This document shows positions 49,302 through 57,739 of a DNA stretch of 64,000 nt, piece after piece; position 1 is the stretch's first letter; each line of letters opens with the position of its first letter. Origin of the DNA: Stenotrophomonas sp. ZAC14D1_NAIMI4_1. GTDB lineage: Bacteria > Pseudomonadota > Gammaproteobacteria > Xanthomonadales > Xanthomonadaceae. The stretch covers positions 62,001-126,000 of the forward strand of contig NZ_CP026001.1 in NCBI RefSeq assembly GCF_003086775.1. Reading direction: 5' to 3'. Under the pieces are notes generated by a model. It saw only the letters and a list, made by a program, of their open reading frames with translations. It made no database searches and was not told the DNA's origin. A program made the translations under genes and the position numbers.

Positions 49302-49417
49302 CATGACTCCGGAACGGAAGGGACTGTGAAGACCCGAGCATAGCCGCCCGAGGCCCCTCACGTGTTTGTCTTGCGTTATTGACGTGGCCACGCCGGGCCG
49401 ATCGCCACACTGGCGGC

Positions 49418-50470
49418 ATGCCTCCTGCCCCCACCCCCGAACGACAGGCCGCGCGCGCGGCGGGCCTGCGCTATGTCGATGACACCCAGCCCGGCATCAG
49501 CCGGCGCCGCGCAGGCAAGGGTTTTGCCTACCGCGATGCCGATGGCCATGCCGTGCGCGATGCCGCAACCCTGCAGCGCATCCGCGCGCTGGCCATCCCG
49601 CCGGCCTACACCGCCGTGTGGATCTGCGCCCATGCCAACGGCCACCTGCAGGCCACCGGCCGCGATGCGCGTGGGCGCAAGCAGTACCGCTACCACGCCG
49701 ACTGGGCGGCGGTGCGCGACTCAGGCAAGTTCGACCGCACCATCGCCTTCGGCGAAGCATTGCCGGCCCTGCGGCGCAGGCTCAGCCGCGATCTCAAGCC
49801 ACGCGGTTTCCCCCGCGAGAAGGTGCTGGCGGTGGTGGTCGCGCTGCTGGCCGACACCCTGGTGCGGGTGGGCAATGAAACCTATGCCAAGGAAAACAAA
49901 TCCTTTGGCCTGACCACGCTGCGCAACCGCCACCTGGACCTGTTGCGCGGTGGCCGCGTGCGCATGCGCTTCCGCGGCAAATCCGGGCAGCTGCACGAGG
50001 TGACCGTGGGCGACCGCAGGCTGGGCACGCTGGTGCGCGGCGTGCAGCAGCTGCCCGGGCAGGCGCTGTTCCAGTATCGCGATGACGAGGGTGTCATCCA
50101 GCCGGTCGATTCCGGTGCGGTCAATGACTACCTGCGCGAGGTGATGGGCGAGGATTTCACCGCCAAGGACTTCCGTACCTGGGGCGGCACCCTGGCGGCG
50201 GTGCAGACCTTCGCCGCCACCGAGCTGCCGGAGCCGTCCAGCCAGCGCGCGCTGGCCAAGGCGCAGCGCGAGGTGGTGTGCCAGGTGGCCGCGCGGCTGG
50301 GCAACACGCCGGCGGTCTGCCGCAAGGCCTACATCGACCCCTGCGTGTTTGCCGGCTGGGAACGCGGCGAGCTCGCTTCGCTGGCGGGCCTGCGCGGCCC
50401 GCGGCAATGGGAGCAGGCCACGCTGAAGGTGCTGCGCCGGGCGCGGCGGCTGGCCAAGCGCAGCGCCTGA
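49418..50470 (+). CDS. DNA topoisomerase IB (poxvirus-type)
   Basis: Relaxes DNA supercoils by a 3'-phosphotyrosine intermediate. The 350-residue protein has the bacterial/poxvirus domains: RALAIPPAYTAVWICAHANG at the front, RVGNETYAKENKSFGLTTLR (first catalytic Arg), RGKSGQLH (catalytic Lys), DFRTWGGT (second Arg) and CRKAYIDPCV with Tyr305. These proteins also occur in some deinococci and pseudomonads. The ATG at 49418 is 117 bases from the divergent I78 gene. Confidence 0.94.
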   Translation: MPPAPTPERQAARAAGLRYVDDTQPGISRRRAGKGFAYRDADGHAVRDAATLQRIRALAIPPAYTAVWICAHANGHLQATGRDARGRKQYRYHADWAAVRDSGKFDRTIAFGEALPALRRRLSRDLKPRGFPREKVLAVVVALLADTLVRVGNETYAKENKSFGLTTLRNRHLDLLRGGRVRMRFRGKSGQLHEVTVGDRRLGTLVRGVQQLPGQALFQYRDDEGVIQPVDSGAVNDYLREVMGEDFTAKDFRTWGGTLAAVQTFAATELPEPSSQRALAKAQREVVCQVAARLGNTPAVCRKAYIDPCVFAGWERGELASLAGLRGPRQWEQATLKVLRRARRLAKRSA

Positions 50471-50503
50471 GCGCTGCGCAGCGTCGCGTTTGCGCGACGG
50501 CGC

Positions 50504-50848
50504 TTACCCGCAATAGATGGCAGTGATGTTGTTGGTGCGGCCGGTTTCGATGGTCAGGCGATCACCGCCCTCGACGGCCGCGCCTGCGGCAGGGTCAGCG
50601 CTGCCACTGGCGGTATTGCCGCTGCGCTCGCGGCTGCCGCGGGTGACCTGCACGTGCAGGCTGTCGCTGTCCACGCGCGCCCGCTCGACGGTCATCGCCG
50701 AAGCGGCCAGGCCGACCGCGCCGCGCACCATGTTGGTGTGGCACTGGCCGGAAATCACGCCATCGATCGGCTGGATCTGGGCAACCGGACTGCTGCTGCA
50801 GGCGGCAAGGGCAAAGCAGACGGCGGCGGTGGCAATCGCATGTTTCAT
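50504..50848 (-). CDS. I78-like lipoprotein (paralogue 2, diverged)
   Basis: A 114-residue lipoprotein with signal ATAAVCFALAAC. It shows the I78 outline in weakened form: GQCHTNMVRGAVGL, a ERARVDSDSLHVQV strand, and a closing DRLTIETG ... AIYCG. The mid region is replaced by a Gly/Ala/Asp-rich loop. It is probably a related inhibitor or a drifted copy. ATG 50848; divergent from the SDR gene. Confidence 0.6.
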   Translation of the reverse strand: MKHAIATAAVCFALAACSSSPVAQIQPIDGVISGQCHTNMVRGAVGLAASAMTVERARVDSDSLHVQVTRGSRERSGNTASGSADPAAGAAVEGGDRLTIETGRTNNITAIYCG

Positions 50849-50993
50849 CTGGGCATTCCTCGTGTCTTGGCCTGAAGAGTGCGACGACACGCGTGGTGGC
50901 GGAATGAATGCCATGCACGCGGTGGACACGGTGCGCTCACCGCCACCGACAGCGCGGGCGGGGACACTGCACGAGCGGCGCACGCCGCCCCCG

Positions 50994-51016
50994 GTAGTGC
51001 CGGCCGCTGGCCGGCA
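50994..51016. repeat. Single GTAG-type REP (GTAGTGCCGGCC class)
   Basis: GTAGTGCCGGCCGCTGGCCG lies in the divergent gap between the I78-like gene and the SDR gene, about 29 bases before the SDR start. Confidence 0.8.
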
Positions 51017-51044
51017 ACCCCATCCCCCTCCCGAGGAGACCTGC

Positions 51045-52151
51045 ATGGCCACCACCAAGAAGACCCCCGCCCGCCGCAAGGCATCGCCCAAGGTGCGCAA
51101 AGGCAGCACCAGGGCAAAGACCGTCGCCGAAACCGACCGCCCGCGCGTGGTGAAGACCGCCACCCGCAAGGCCGCGTCCAGCGATCCGCGCGCGGCCCGG
51201 GTGGCCTCGCGGCAACGGCGCCTGCAGGACCAGGAGAAGGCCAAGGACGCACGCGCCACCAAGAAGGCGACGAAGAAAACGGCCACCCAGGCGGGTGCGC
51301 GCAGGCAGCCGGAAACCATGCCGACCCAGCACTTGGCCAAGCCCGGGCATGAGCATGCACTGGAACTGGCGCCGCGCTTCCTTGCCCCGGATTACGTCGG
51401 CAGCGGCAAGCTGCAGGGCATGCGCGCGATCATCACCGGCGGTGATTCCGGCATCGGCCGCGCCGTGGCCGTGCTGTTCGCCCGCGAAGGCGCCGATGTC
51501 GCCGTGCTGCATCTGGATGAAGCGGAGGATGCGGACATCACCCGCCAGCATGTGGAACGCGAAGGCGGGCGCTGCGTGGTGATTGCCGGCGACGTGCGCG
51601 ATCCACGCTTCTGCAACAAGGCGGTGAAGCAGGTGGCCAAGGCTTTCGGCGGCATCGACATTCTGGTCAACAACGCGGCCTTCCAGCTGCATTGCGAGCG
51701 CCTGGAAGACCTGGAAGACGCGCATCTGCAGGAGACGCTGCAGACCAACATCGGCGGCTACATCCAGATGGCGCGGGCGGTACTACCGCATCTGGGCGAG
51801 GGCGCCAGCATCATCAACACCGGCTCGGAAACCGGCCTGTTCGGCAGCAAAGCCCTCATCGACTATTCGGCCACCAAGGGCGCCATCCATGCTTTCACCA
51901 AGGCGCTGGCCAGCCAGCTGCTGCCGCGTGGCATCCGGGTGAACTGCGTGGCCCCGGGGCCGGTGTGGACACCGCTGAACCCGGCCGACAAGCAGGCCGA
52001 GGACGTGGCCGAGTTCGGCAAGGACAGCGACATGGGCCGCCCCGCACAGCCGGAGGAACTGTCACCGGCCTATGTGTTCCTGGCCTCGCCCGCGTGCGCC
52101 AGCTATATCAGCGGCGCGATCCTGCCAGTGATGGGCGGGCCGCGGGGTTGA
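51045..52151 (+). CDS. Short-chain dehydrogenase with long basic histone-like N-terminal tail
   Basis: A 368-residue protein. Residues 1-90 are extremely rich in Lys, Arg, Ala and Thr (ATTKKTPARRKASPKVRKG; KKATKKTATQAGARRQPE), like histone-H1 tails. Residues about 120-365 are a classical SDR of the YghA/general-stress type: ITGGDSGIGRA (cofactor), NNAAFQ, catalytic Ser in NTGSETGLF and YSATKGA (Tyr/Lys), and PGPVWTPL. Relatives usually lack the tail. It may tether the enzyme to DNA or another polyanion. ATG 51045 follows GAGGAG. Confidence 0.85.
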   Translation: MATTKKTPARRKASPKVRKGSTRAKTVAETDRPRVVKTATRKAASSDPRAARVASRQRRLQDQEKAKDARATKKATKKTATQAGARRQPETMPTQHLAKPGHEHALELAPRFLAPDYVGSGKLQGMRAIITGGDSGIGRAVAVLFAREGADVAVLHLDEAEDADITRQHVEREGGRCVVIAGDVRDPRFCNKAVKQVAKAFGGIDILVNNAAFQLHCERLEDLEDAHLQETLQTNIGGYIQMARAVLPHLGEGASIINTGSETGLFGSKALIDYSATKGAIHAFTKALASQLLPRGIRVNCVAPGPVWTPLNPADKQAEDVAEFGKDSDMGRPAQPEELSPAYVFLASPACASYISGAILPVMGGPRG

Positions 52152-52159
52152 GCCGACGG

Positions 52160-52182
52160 TAGTGCCGGCCGCTGGCCGGCAG
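52160..52182. repeat. Single GTAG-type REP (GTAGTGCCGGCC class)
   Basis: Same sequence class as 2060-2135 and 50994-51016, 8 bases after the SDR stop codon and about 40 bases before the next gene. Confidence 0.8.
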
Positions 52183-52219
52183 CTATCCTCGGCGCACGCG
52201 AACAGAGGATGGGGTGGGC

Positions 52220-52633
52220 ATGGACGGCACCGTTGAATACCTGTGGCTGCCGCCGGGCGCGATACCGCCCGAACGGGCCTGCTCCCCTTACCGCGCCATT
52301 GTGGCTGTCGAAGCCACCGTGGAAGCGGACTGGCAGGCGCGGGTGAGCGACTGGCTGGTTCGCAGCGGTTGCCGCTACATGATGGCCTGGGGCACCGAGT
52401 GCAGCGGTTGGGATGATGCGGTGGACATGGCATCGCTGGAGGGCGAGGGCGCCGACTTCGTGATGACCACCTGGCATGACCGCGACACCCTGGCGGAGGT
52501 GTTCGCGTTCTGCGCCATTGCCCAGCACCCTACGCTGGCGCTGCCGCACACACTGGTGTTGCATGTGGCCGGGGTGGCCGACCGGGCGCGCGTGCTTGCA
52601 GGTGTTCAGGGCGCTGTTGCAGCAGGCGAATAA
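52220..52633 (+). CDS. Conserved hypothetical protein with CxxWDD-type core
   Basis: A 137-residue cytosolic protein. The middle (CRYMMAWGTECSGWDDAVD ... DFVMTTWHDRDTLAEVFAFC) is rich in Trp, Cys and Asp, and recalls a small family of immunity- or stress-type proteins, but I do not assign it. ATG 52220 is preferred over the GTG at 52214. The 3' end overlaps the convergent hydrolase gene by 28 bases. Confidence 0.6.
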   Translation: MDGTVEYLWLPPGAIPPERACSPYRAIVAVEATVEADWQARVSDWLVRSGCRYMMAWGTECSGWDDAVDMASLEGEGADFVMTTWHDRDTLAEVFAFCAIAQHPTLALPHTLVLHVAGVADRARVLAGVQGAVAAGE

Positions 52634-53703
52634 AGATCGGCGATGCGCGGAATGAAACGCTGCGGGTTGGCGCCGACCAGGTTGGTCAGCACCACCACCG
52701 CCACGCCGCGGTCGGGGTAGACGATGAAGGCCGAGCGAGCACCACCGATGCCGGCGACCTGACGATCCGGCGCGGCCTGCAGCACCGGCCAGCCGGCGGC
52801 CCACGGGCCAGCCCGGCCATCGGCGAGGGGCTCGGCGGTCCACATGCGTGTGCGCGCGGGATCGCCCAGCAGGCGGCCACTGGCCAGCGCGGCCAGCCAG
52901 CGTGCAGTGTCATCGGCGGTGGTGAGGATGCCGCCGCCCGCCCACAGGCTGGGCGGCATGTCGTAGAACCAGTGCGAAAGGCGTGGCGGCGTGTCGGCCG
53001 CTTCCGTTGCGCGCGGCGCCAGGCTGTACATCGTTGCTGCATCGGGCACCAGGTCGTAGCTGTCACCGAAGGTGGTGCGGTCCATGCCGACCGTGCCGAA
53101 CTGGCTGCTGGCGAGGAAGCGCTCGTAGGGCATGCCCGATTGCCGCGCGATGATCCGCGCCAGCAGCAGGTAGTTGGTCTGGTTGTAGGCGAAGCGCTGG
53201 CCGGGTGCGGCATCCATCGGCCGTGCGGTCACGGCCTGCCACGCCTGCGCCTCGGTACCACCGCCCAGTAGCCCGCGCTCATCGAGGATGTCCGGCAGGC
53301 CCGAGGTGTGCGCCAGCAGCTGGCGCACGCGCACGCTCTGCCAGGCCGGCGGCAGCGCATCGAGATAGCGCGCCAGCGGCGCATCCAGATCCAGCCTGCC
53401 CTGCTGCGCCAGCTGCGCGGCCGCCACGCCGGTGAAGGCCTTGGTGGCCGAGTTCAGCGGGAAGCGCGTGCTGCGCGTCGCTGCGACGCCGTTCTCGACG
53501 TTGGCCAGGCCGAAGGCTTCGGACAGCACCACCTGGCCGTCCTTGACCACCGCCACCTGCAGGCCGGGGATGCGAGCGTCCTGCATGGTCTGGCGGATCA
53601 GGCGGCGTGCCTGTTCGTTGGCGGCATCAGGGCCGGGCGAAGCGGCTGCCACTGGCAGGGCGGCGAGGAGCAGGAGCAGGACGGGCAGCGTTGGGCGGAA
53701 CAT
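52606..53703 (-). CDS. Exported serine beta-lactamase-like hydrolase (class C / EstB type)
   Basis: A 365-residue exported enzyme with a signal peptide (LLLLAALPVAA). The nucleophile motif SxxK is SATK (85-88). The YxN position reads YNQ (173-175), where esterase/lactamase relatives have YSN. The third motif is relaxed to GIGG. It could be a beta-lactamase, a DD-peptidase or an esterase. Its divergence from blaI/blaR1-like genes, with a dyad operator in between, suggests BlaI-type control. ATG 53703. Confidence 0.85.
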   Translation of the reverse strand: MFRPTLPVLLLLLAALPVAAASPGPDAANEQARRLIRQTMQDARIPGLQVAVVKDGQVVLSEAFGLANVENGVAATRSTRFPLNSATKAFTGVAAAQLAQQGRLDLDAPLARYLDALPPAWQSVRVRQLLAHTSGLPDILDERGLLGGGTEAQAWQAVTARPMDAAPGQRFAYNQTNYLLLARIIARQSGMPYERFLASSQFGTVGMDRTTFGDSYDLVPDAATMYSLAPRATEAADTPPRLSHWFYDMPPSLWAGGGILTTADDTARWLAALASGRLLGDPARTRMWTAEPLADGRAGPWAAGWPVLQAAPDRQVAGIGGARSAFIVYPDRGVAVVVLTNLVGANPQRFIPRIADLYSPAATAP

Positions 53704-53806
53704 GGGGATTCCAGACGGGTTGTCGGAAATCGGATGCGTGGGGCGGGGAGAAGGTTTAAGCCCATCACCCACCCCTACCGTTCGTCGGCCCATGACTTCC
53801 GGGGGG

Positions 53807-53853
53807 TTGACTACAACTGTCGTCACGCAGACAGTGACGACACGTGTAGTCAA
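53807..53853. promoter_or_regulatory. Large dyad operator between the serine hydrolase and blaI-like genes
   Basis: Outer arms TTGACTACA (53807-53815) and TGTAGTCAA (53845-53853) are perfect reverse complements; inner arms GTCGTCAC (53819-53826) and GTGACGAC (53834-53841) are also perfect. The TACA/TGTA ends fit BlaI/MecI operators, which contain TACA...TGTA. TTGACT can double as a -35 box for the blaI-like gene. The site lies about midway in the 162-base divergent gap, 13 bases before the blaI start, so it can repress both directions. Confidence 0.75.
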
Positions 53854-53865
53854 GGGAGCGGTGTC

Positions 53866-54252
53866 ATGCGTGGCAAGACCATCGGGGACCAGGAGCTGGC
53901 CCTGCTGCAGTACATCGATGAACATGCGCCGGCCAGCGTCGGCGAGGTCGCCAGTGGCTACGGCGAGGCCCGCGGGCTGGCCCGTTCCACCGTGCTGACG
54001 ATGATGGAGCGGCTGCGCGCCAAGGGGTATCTTCAGCGCGAGCAGCAGGAGGGCGTCTACCGGTACCAGGCCACCCGTGGTCCGGACAGCGTGCTGCAGG
54101 GCGCCGTGGCCCAGTTCGTCGACAACACCCTGCAGGGCTCGGTGTCGCCGTTCGTGGCCTACCTGTCGCAACGCCAGGAAGTCAGTGACAACGAACTGGC
54201 GGAACTGGAAGCGCTGGTCGCCCAACTCCAATCGCGTCGCCACGAGGGCTGA
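53866..54252 (+). CDS. BlaI/MecI-type transcriptional repressor
   Basis: A 128-residue winged-helix repressor: ELALLQYIDEHAPASVGEVA, STVLTMMERLRAKGYLQREQ (recognition helix and wing) and a C-terminal dimer helix (NELAELEALVAQLQ). In known systems this protein is cleaved after BlaR1 activation. The expected cleavage-site region lies around 95-110. ATG 53866 follows GGGAGCG. It is immediately followed by the BlaR1-like gene (4 bases), forming one unit. Confidence 0.92.
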   Translation: MRGKTIGDQELALLQYIDEHAPASVGEVASGYGEARGLARSTVLTMMERLRAKGYLQREQQEGVYRYQATRGPDSVLQGAVAQFVDNTLQGSVSPFVAYLSQRQEVSDNELAELEALVAQLQSRRHEG

Positions 54253-54255
54253 GCC

Positions 54256-56199
54256 ATGGACACCACGATGCTGATTTCCCTGCTGGAACGCCTGGGCTGG
54301 ACCAGCCTGCAGACCGTGCTGCTGGTGGCCCTGGTGTACGTCGTCTGCCGCGCCTTGCCCTCGCTGTCGGCCAGCACCCGCTGCCGCCTGTGGTGGCTGG
54401 TGTCGCTGCAGGCGGTGCTGGGCCTGTTCTGGAGCCAGCCGCTGCAGCTGGCCTGGCTGCCGGCGCCGCAGGCCATGGCAATGAGCGCCACCGATCTGGC
54501 CGCCGATGCGATCCATCCGATGGCGCCGGAACTCTCGGCGAACCTGCTGGCCACCGCGCCGATCAACCAGGCCCCTGACATCGCCGCGTCGATCGGCAGC
54601 GGCGTATCGCCGATGGCCTGGTGGGCGATGGCGCTGGCCGCGCTGTGGCTGTCCGGCGTACTGGTGATGGCGTGGCGCACCTTCGGTGAGTGGCGCCAGT
54701 GCCGCGCGCTGCTGGCGGCCTCGCATCCCTGCGAAGACGCGGCCCTGGTGCAGGCGCTGCAACTGGCTGCCGATGCCCATGGCCTGCGCCGCGCACCGCG
54801 CCTGTGGATGAGCGGGCAGGTGGACGCGCCGCAGCTGGTCGGTCCGCTGCGCCCGGTGCTGTTGCTGCCGGCCGGTGCCAATGCCCTGCAGGGCGATGCG
54901 CTGGATCTGGCGCTGACCCACGAGCTGCAGCACATGCAGCGCCGTGACCTGCAGTGGGGCCTGCTGCCCGCACTGGCCCAGCACCTGTTCTTCTTCCATC
55001 CGCTGCTGCGCTTGGCCGTGCGCGAATACGCCCAGGCCCGCGAAGAAGCGGTGGATGCGGCGGTGGTCGGCCAGCACGGTGCCAGCCGCCATGCCTATGG
55101 CCGCCTGCTGCTGCAGCTGGGCGTGGCACCGCAGCCGCACCTGGGCGTGGCCAGTGCCGCGCCGAGCACCACCAGCCTGAAGCGCCGCCTGATGAGCCTG
55201 CAGCCGCGCCGTGCCTGCCCGCGCATCCTCGCCATTGGCCTTACCGCCCTGGTGGTTGCGGTGGGCGTGGCGCCGATGCGCCTGGTGGCTGCCCCGGCTC
55301 CGCCTGCGCCGCCGGCACCGCCGAAGGTGGTCCCTGCACCGCCCGCACCGCCGGCCGCGCCCGCTGTGCCGGCCAACGGGGTCCACCTGGTGATGCCCAA
55401 GCCGCCGGCACCGCCGGCCGCGCCGTCCGTCCCCGCCGCGCCGTCTGCGCCGTCTGCGCCGTCTGCACCGCCCGCGCCTCCGGCACCGCCTGCCGAGGAT
55501 GACGACAGCTACACCACGGTGGGCGAACTGCACCTGGGCAACGATCTGGAACGTGGCCACGTGCTGATCGACCACGGCCGCAGCTATGCCAGTGCGACGA
55601 TCGATGACATCCAGCAGGCCCGCCGTGATGTCGGCCGCGATGGCCCGGTGCTGTGGTTCCGCGAAGGCAACAAGCGTTATGCCGTGCGTGATCCGGCCCT
55701 GATCCAGCCGCTGCAGCGCGTCTATGCGCAATCGGCCGAACTGGGCCGCCAGCAGGGCCAACTCGGTCGCGAGCAGGGGGTATTGGGGCGCCAGCAGGGT
55801 GAGCTGGGCCGCAAGCAGGCCGTGCATGCCCGGGAAATCAGCCGTGTGGCGACCCAGGCGGCAAGCAGGGCGGTGCGCGAGAGCGACATCAACCGCCAGG
55901 CCGCCGCGGAGGCCGCGAGGGCCGCGAGCGGTTCGGTGGATGACGCCGCGATTGCCCGCCAGGCCGCAGCCGAGGCGCGTCTTGCGATGCGTGAAGTGCA
56001 GGCGGTGCAGGACGCACACAGCCACGACATCAGCGAACTGGCCAACCAGCAGGCCCAGCTGGGCCTGCGCCAGGCCGCGCTGGGCAGCCAGCAGGCCGAG
56101 CTGGGTGAACGCCAGGCCCAGCTGCAGGCGCAGGCGTCGGCACAGGCGAAGCAGGTGATCGCCCGCGCGATGGCCAGCGGCAAGGCCCAGCAGCTCTGA
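54256..56199 (+). CDS. BlaR1/M56-type membrane metallopeptidase with Pro-rich linker and Gln-rich coiled repeats
   Basis: A 647-residue sensor-peptidase. Transmembrane helices lie near 15-35, 41-63, 123-143 and 323-341; the zinc motif HELQH is His222-Glu223-His226 in a cytosolic loop. BlaR1 proteins normally end in a penicillin-binding sensor domain. Here, after the last helix, there is a Pro/Ala-rich linker (about 342-415), a small beta segment, then repeats LGRQQGQ / LGREQGV / LGRQQGE (496-521) and a second set LANQQAQLGLRQ... (595-626), both suited to a coiled coil. The ligand is therefore unlikely to be a beta-lactam bound covalently. It likely cleaves or frees the BlaI-like repressor. 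Confidence 0.88.
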   Translation: MDTTMLISLLERLGWTSLQTVLLVALVYVVCRALPSLSASTRCRLWWLVSLQAVLGLFWSQPLQLAWLPAPQAMAMSATDLAADAIHPMAPELSANLLATAPINQAPDIAASIGSGVSPMAWWAMALAALWLSGVLVMAWRTFGEWRQCRALLAASHPCEDAALVQALQLAADAHGLRRAPRLWMSGQVDAPQLVGPLRPVLLLPAGANALQGDALDLALTHELQHMQRRDLQWGLLPALAQHLFFFHPLLRLAVREYAQAREEAVDAAVVGQHGASRHAYGRLLLQLGVAPQPHLGVASAAPSTTSLKRRLMSLQPRRACPRILAIGLTALVVAVGVAPMRLVAAPAPPAPPAPPKVVPAPPAPPAAPAVPANGVHLVMPKPPAPPAAPSVPAAPSAPSAPSAPPAPPAPPAEDDDSYTTVGELHLGNDLERGHVLIDHGRSYASATIDDIQQARRDVGRDGPVLWFREGNKRYAVRDPALIQPLQRVYAQSAELGRQQGQLGREQGVLGRQQGELGRKQAVHAREISRVATQAASRAVRESDINRQAAAEAARAASGSVDDAAIARQAAAEARLAMREVQAVQDAHSHDISELANQQAQLGLRQAALGSQQAELGERQAQLQAQASAQAKQVIARAMASGKAQQL

Positions 56200-56206
56200 C
56201 GGAGCG

Positions 56207-56298
56207 GTAGCGCCGGGCCATGCCCGGCGAGCGCAGCGGCGCGTATGCGAATGCGGCGCGTATGCTGATGGAGCCCGCCGGGCATGGCCCGGCGCTAC
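56207..56298. repeat. GTAG-type REP doublet (GTAGCGCCGGGCC class)
   Basis: Starts GTAGCGCCGGGCC at 56207, ends GGCCCGGCGCTAC at 56298, with about 45 bases between. It lies between the convergent BlaR1-like and I78 genes. Confidence 0.85.
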
Positions 56299-56302
56299 CC
56301 CA

Positions 56303-56626
56303 TCAACCGCAGCTGGCGCGCTCGATCCGGTTCTGCTCGTCCACGCGCACGGTGACCCGGTCCTGGCGGAAATCCATCGTCACCGCCATGCCCGGCTTCA
56401 CCACGCGTGCGTTGCGCGCACCGCTGTCGGCCACCAGCTTCTTGATCGTGGCCTCGTCGGCCGTCTTGCCGGTGAAGGCCTCCAGTGCCTCCGGACGGCA
56501 TTCGTGCGGGCCTTCGGCGCCCTTGGCCGGCAGGGTGCCGGTGTCGGCGGTGCTGTTGGCACCGGCATGGCTGCAGGCCGCGAGCGGCAGGATGCTGGCC
56601 AGCAGCAACAGGGTTGTACGGCGCAT
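56303..56626 (-). CDS. Inhibitor-I78 family lipoprotein (paralogue 3)
   Basis: A 107-residue lipoprotein: signal LLLLASILPLAAC, then HECRPEALEAFTGKTADEA, RVVKPGMAVTMDFRQDRVTV and the closing RIERASCG. This is the best match of the three to the I78 pattern (VRxxxPGxxVTMDxRxDRLNVxVDxxxxIxRxxCG). ATG 56626 follows GGAG; GTG 56632 is an alternative. It lies next to the hydrolase/BlaR1 locus, but a REP doublet separates them. Confidence 0.85.
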   Translation of the reverse strand: MRRTTLLLLASILPLAACSHAGANSTADTGTLPAKGAEGPHECRPEALEAFTGKTADEATIKKLVADSGARNARVVKPGMAVTMDFRQDRVTVRVDEQNRIERASCG

Positions 56627-56710
56627 GGGCACGGCTCCGGTGAAGGGACAGCGGGCAGTGTCGCCGCTGCGCGTGTCAGTGGTGTCAACGCCGCCTGAAC
56701 CCGCGCGCGC

Positions 56711-57739
56711 TCAGGGCTGCACCAGCGCCAGCGTCTCGCGCTCGCGCTGTTCCTCGCGGATCAGCCGCTGCAGCAGCAGGGCCAGGGTCACCACGTCCTG
56801 GTGGTTGTGGTCGGCCACGCGGCGCAGGTTCACTGCATCGCCGCCGCGCAGGTAGCGCAGCCACGCCGCGGGTGCTTCCGAACCGGGCAGGTCATCCTCG
56901 CGCACCACGCGCAGCAGTTGGCGCTCGATGGTGGACAGCTTGCAGTTCTCCCAGCTGCCGCGATAACGGCGGCGGGTGGGATAGAGCAGGTCGACGTGGT
57001 CCAGCGCGGTGATCGGATCGCGCTGCCGGGCCAGCCGGTAACGTGCCTTCAGCAGCGGCGCATCGTAGCTGCGGCCGTTGTAGCTGCAGAACACGGTGGA
57101 TGGCTGCAGCCAGCTGGCGAAGGTGGCCAGCATCGCGTCTTCAGCCGCCATGGTGGACATCAGCAGCTGGCGGATGCGCAGGCCCTCGCCGCGCTGCGGG
57201 CAGGCATGCCAGTCGGCCGCGCCGATCATGAAGGCGCGGGTGCCGGTGCCACCGGCCAGGCCGGTGGTTTCGGTATCGAAGAACAGCAGGTCGCGCGCGG
57301 CCACGTGCTCGCCCTCGCGGCGCGCGAAATCCAGTGACAGTGGCTGCGGGGGAATCGCCTGCGGCTGCAGCGATTCGATCAGGAACAGGCCCGGTGCGAT
57401 TTCTTCGCCGGGCAGCTGCCGGTCCTGCGCGCTGGCGCGCACCGGGGCGGCGCTACCGCGCGCGCGCAGGCCCAGCAAGCGATGCAGGCCGCCCACCTCC
57501 GGCCGCCGCAGCGGTGCCGGTGCGGCTGCCGCCGCAGGTGCCGCCGTGCCGGTCGGCTTGTGGCGGATCTCCTGCTCGACCCACGCAAACACCGAGCGCT
57601 CGGCGGCGGGCTGCCGCGCGTCGTTGGCAGCTACCGGAGCAGATGCCGTGGGCGGCGGCTCGGGCGCGGCCGGGGCGCTCGCCTTCGGGTCGCCGGCCTG
57701 CTTTCGCAGCAGGCGCAGCTTGTCCAGGCTCAGGCTCAC
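56711..57739 (-). CDS. RNase H-like DEDDh exonuclease, MrfB/YprB-like
   Basis: A 342-residue protein. The first 110 residues are a low-complexity Ala/Pro-rich region; the nuclease core follows with DEDD residues Asp155 and Glu157 (FFDTETTGL), Asp226 (YNGRSYDAPLL), and His311...Asp315 (HNHQDVVTL). The order fits YprB/MrfB. In Bacillus subtilis, MrfB works with helicase MrfA to repair mitomycin C damage. Here it starts inside the stop codon of the upstream MrfA-like gene (ATGA), so the two are made together. The role by analogy is inferred. Confidence 0.85.
   Translation of the reverse strand: MSLSLDKLRLLRKQAGDPKASAPAAPEPPPTASAPVAANDARQPAAERSVFAWVEQEIRHKPTGTAAPAAAAAPAPLRRPEVGGLHRLLGLRARGSAAPVRASAQDRQLPGEEIAPGLFLIESLQPQAIPPQPLSLDFARREGEHVAARDLLFFDTETTGLAGGTGTRAFMIGAADWHACPQRGEGLRIRQLLMSTMAAEDAMLATFASWLQPSTVFCSYNGRSYDAPLLKARYRLARQRDPITALDHVDLLYPTRRRYRGSWENCKLSTIERQLLRVVREDDLPGSEAPAAWLRYLRGGDAVNLRRVADHNHQDVVTLALLLQRLIREEQRERETLALVQP

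Noticed and set aside
52606..53703. Calling the exported hydrolase a true AmpC beta-lactamase
   Set aside because: The YxN motif is altered to YNQ and the KTG motif is not visible; an esterase or peptidase is equally possible.
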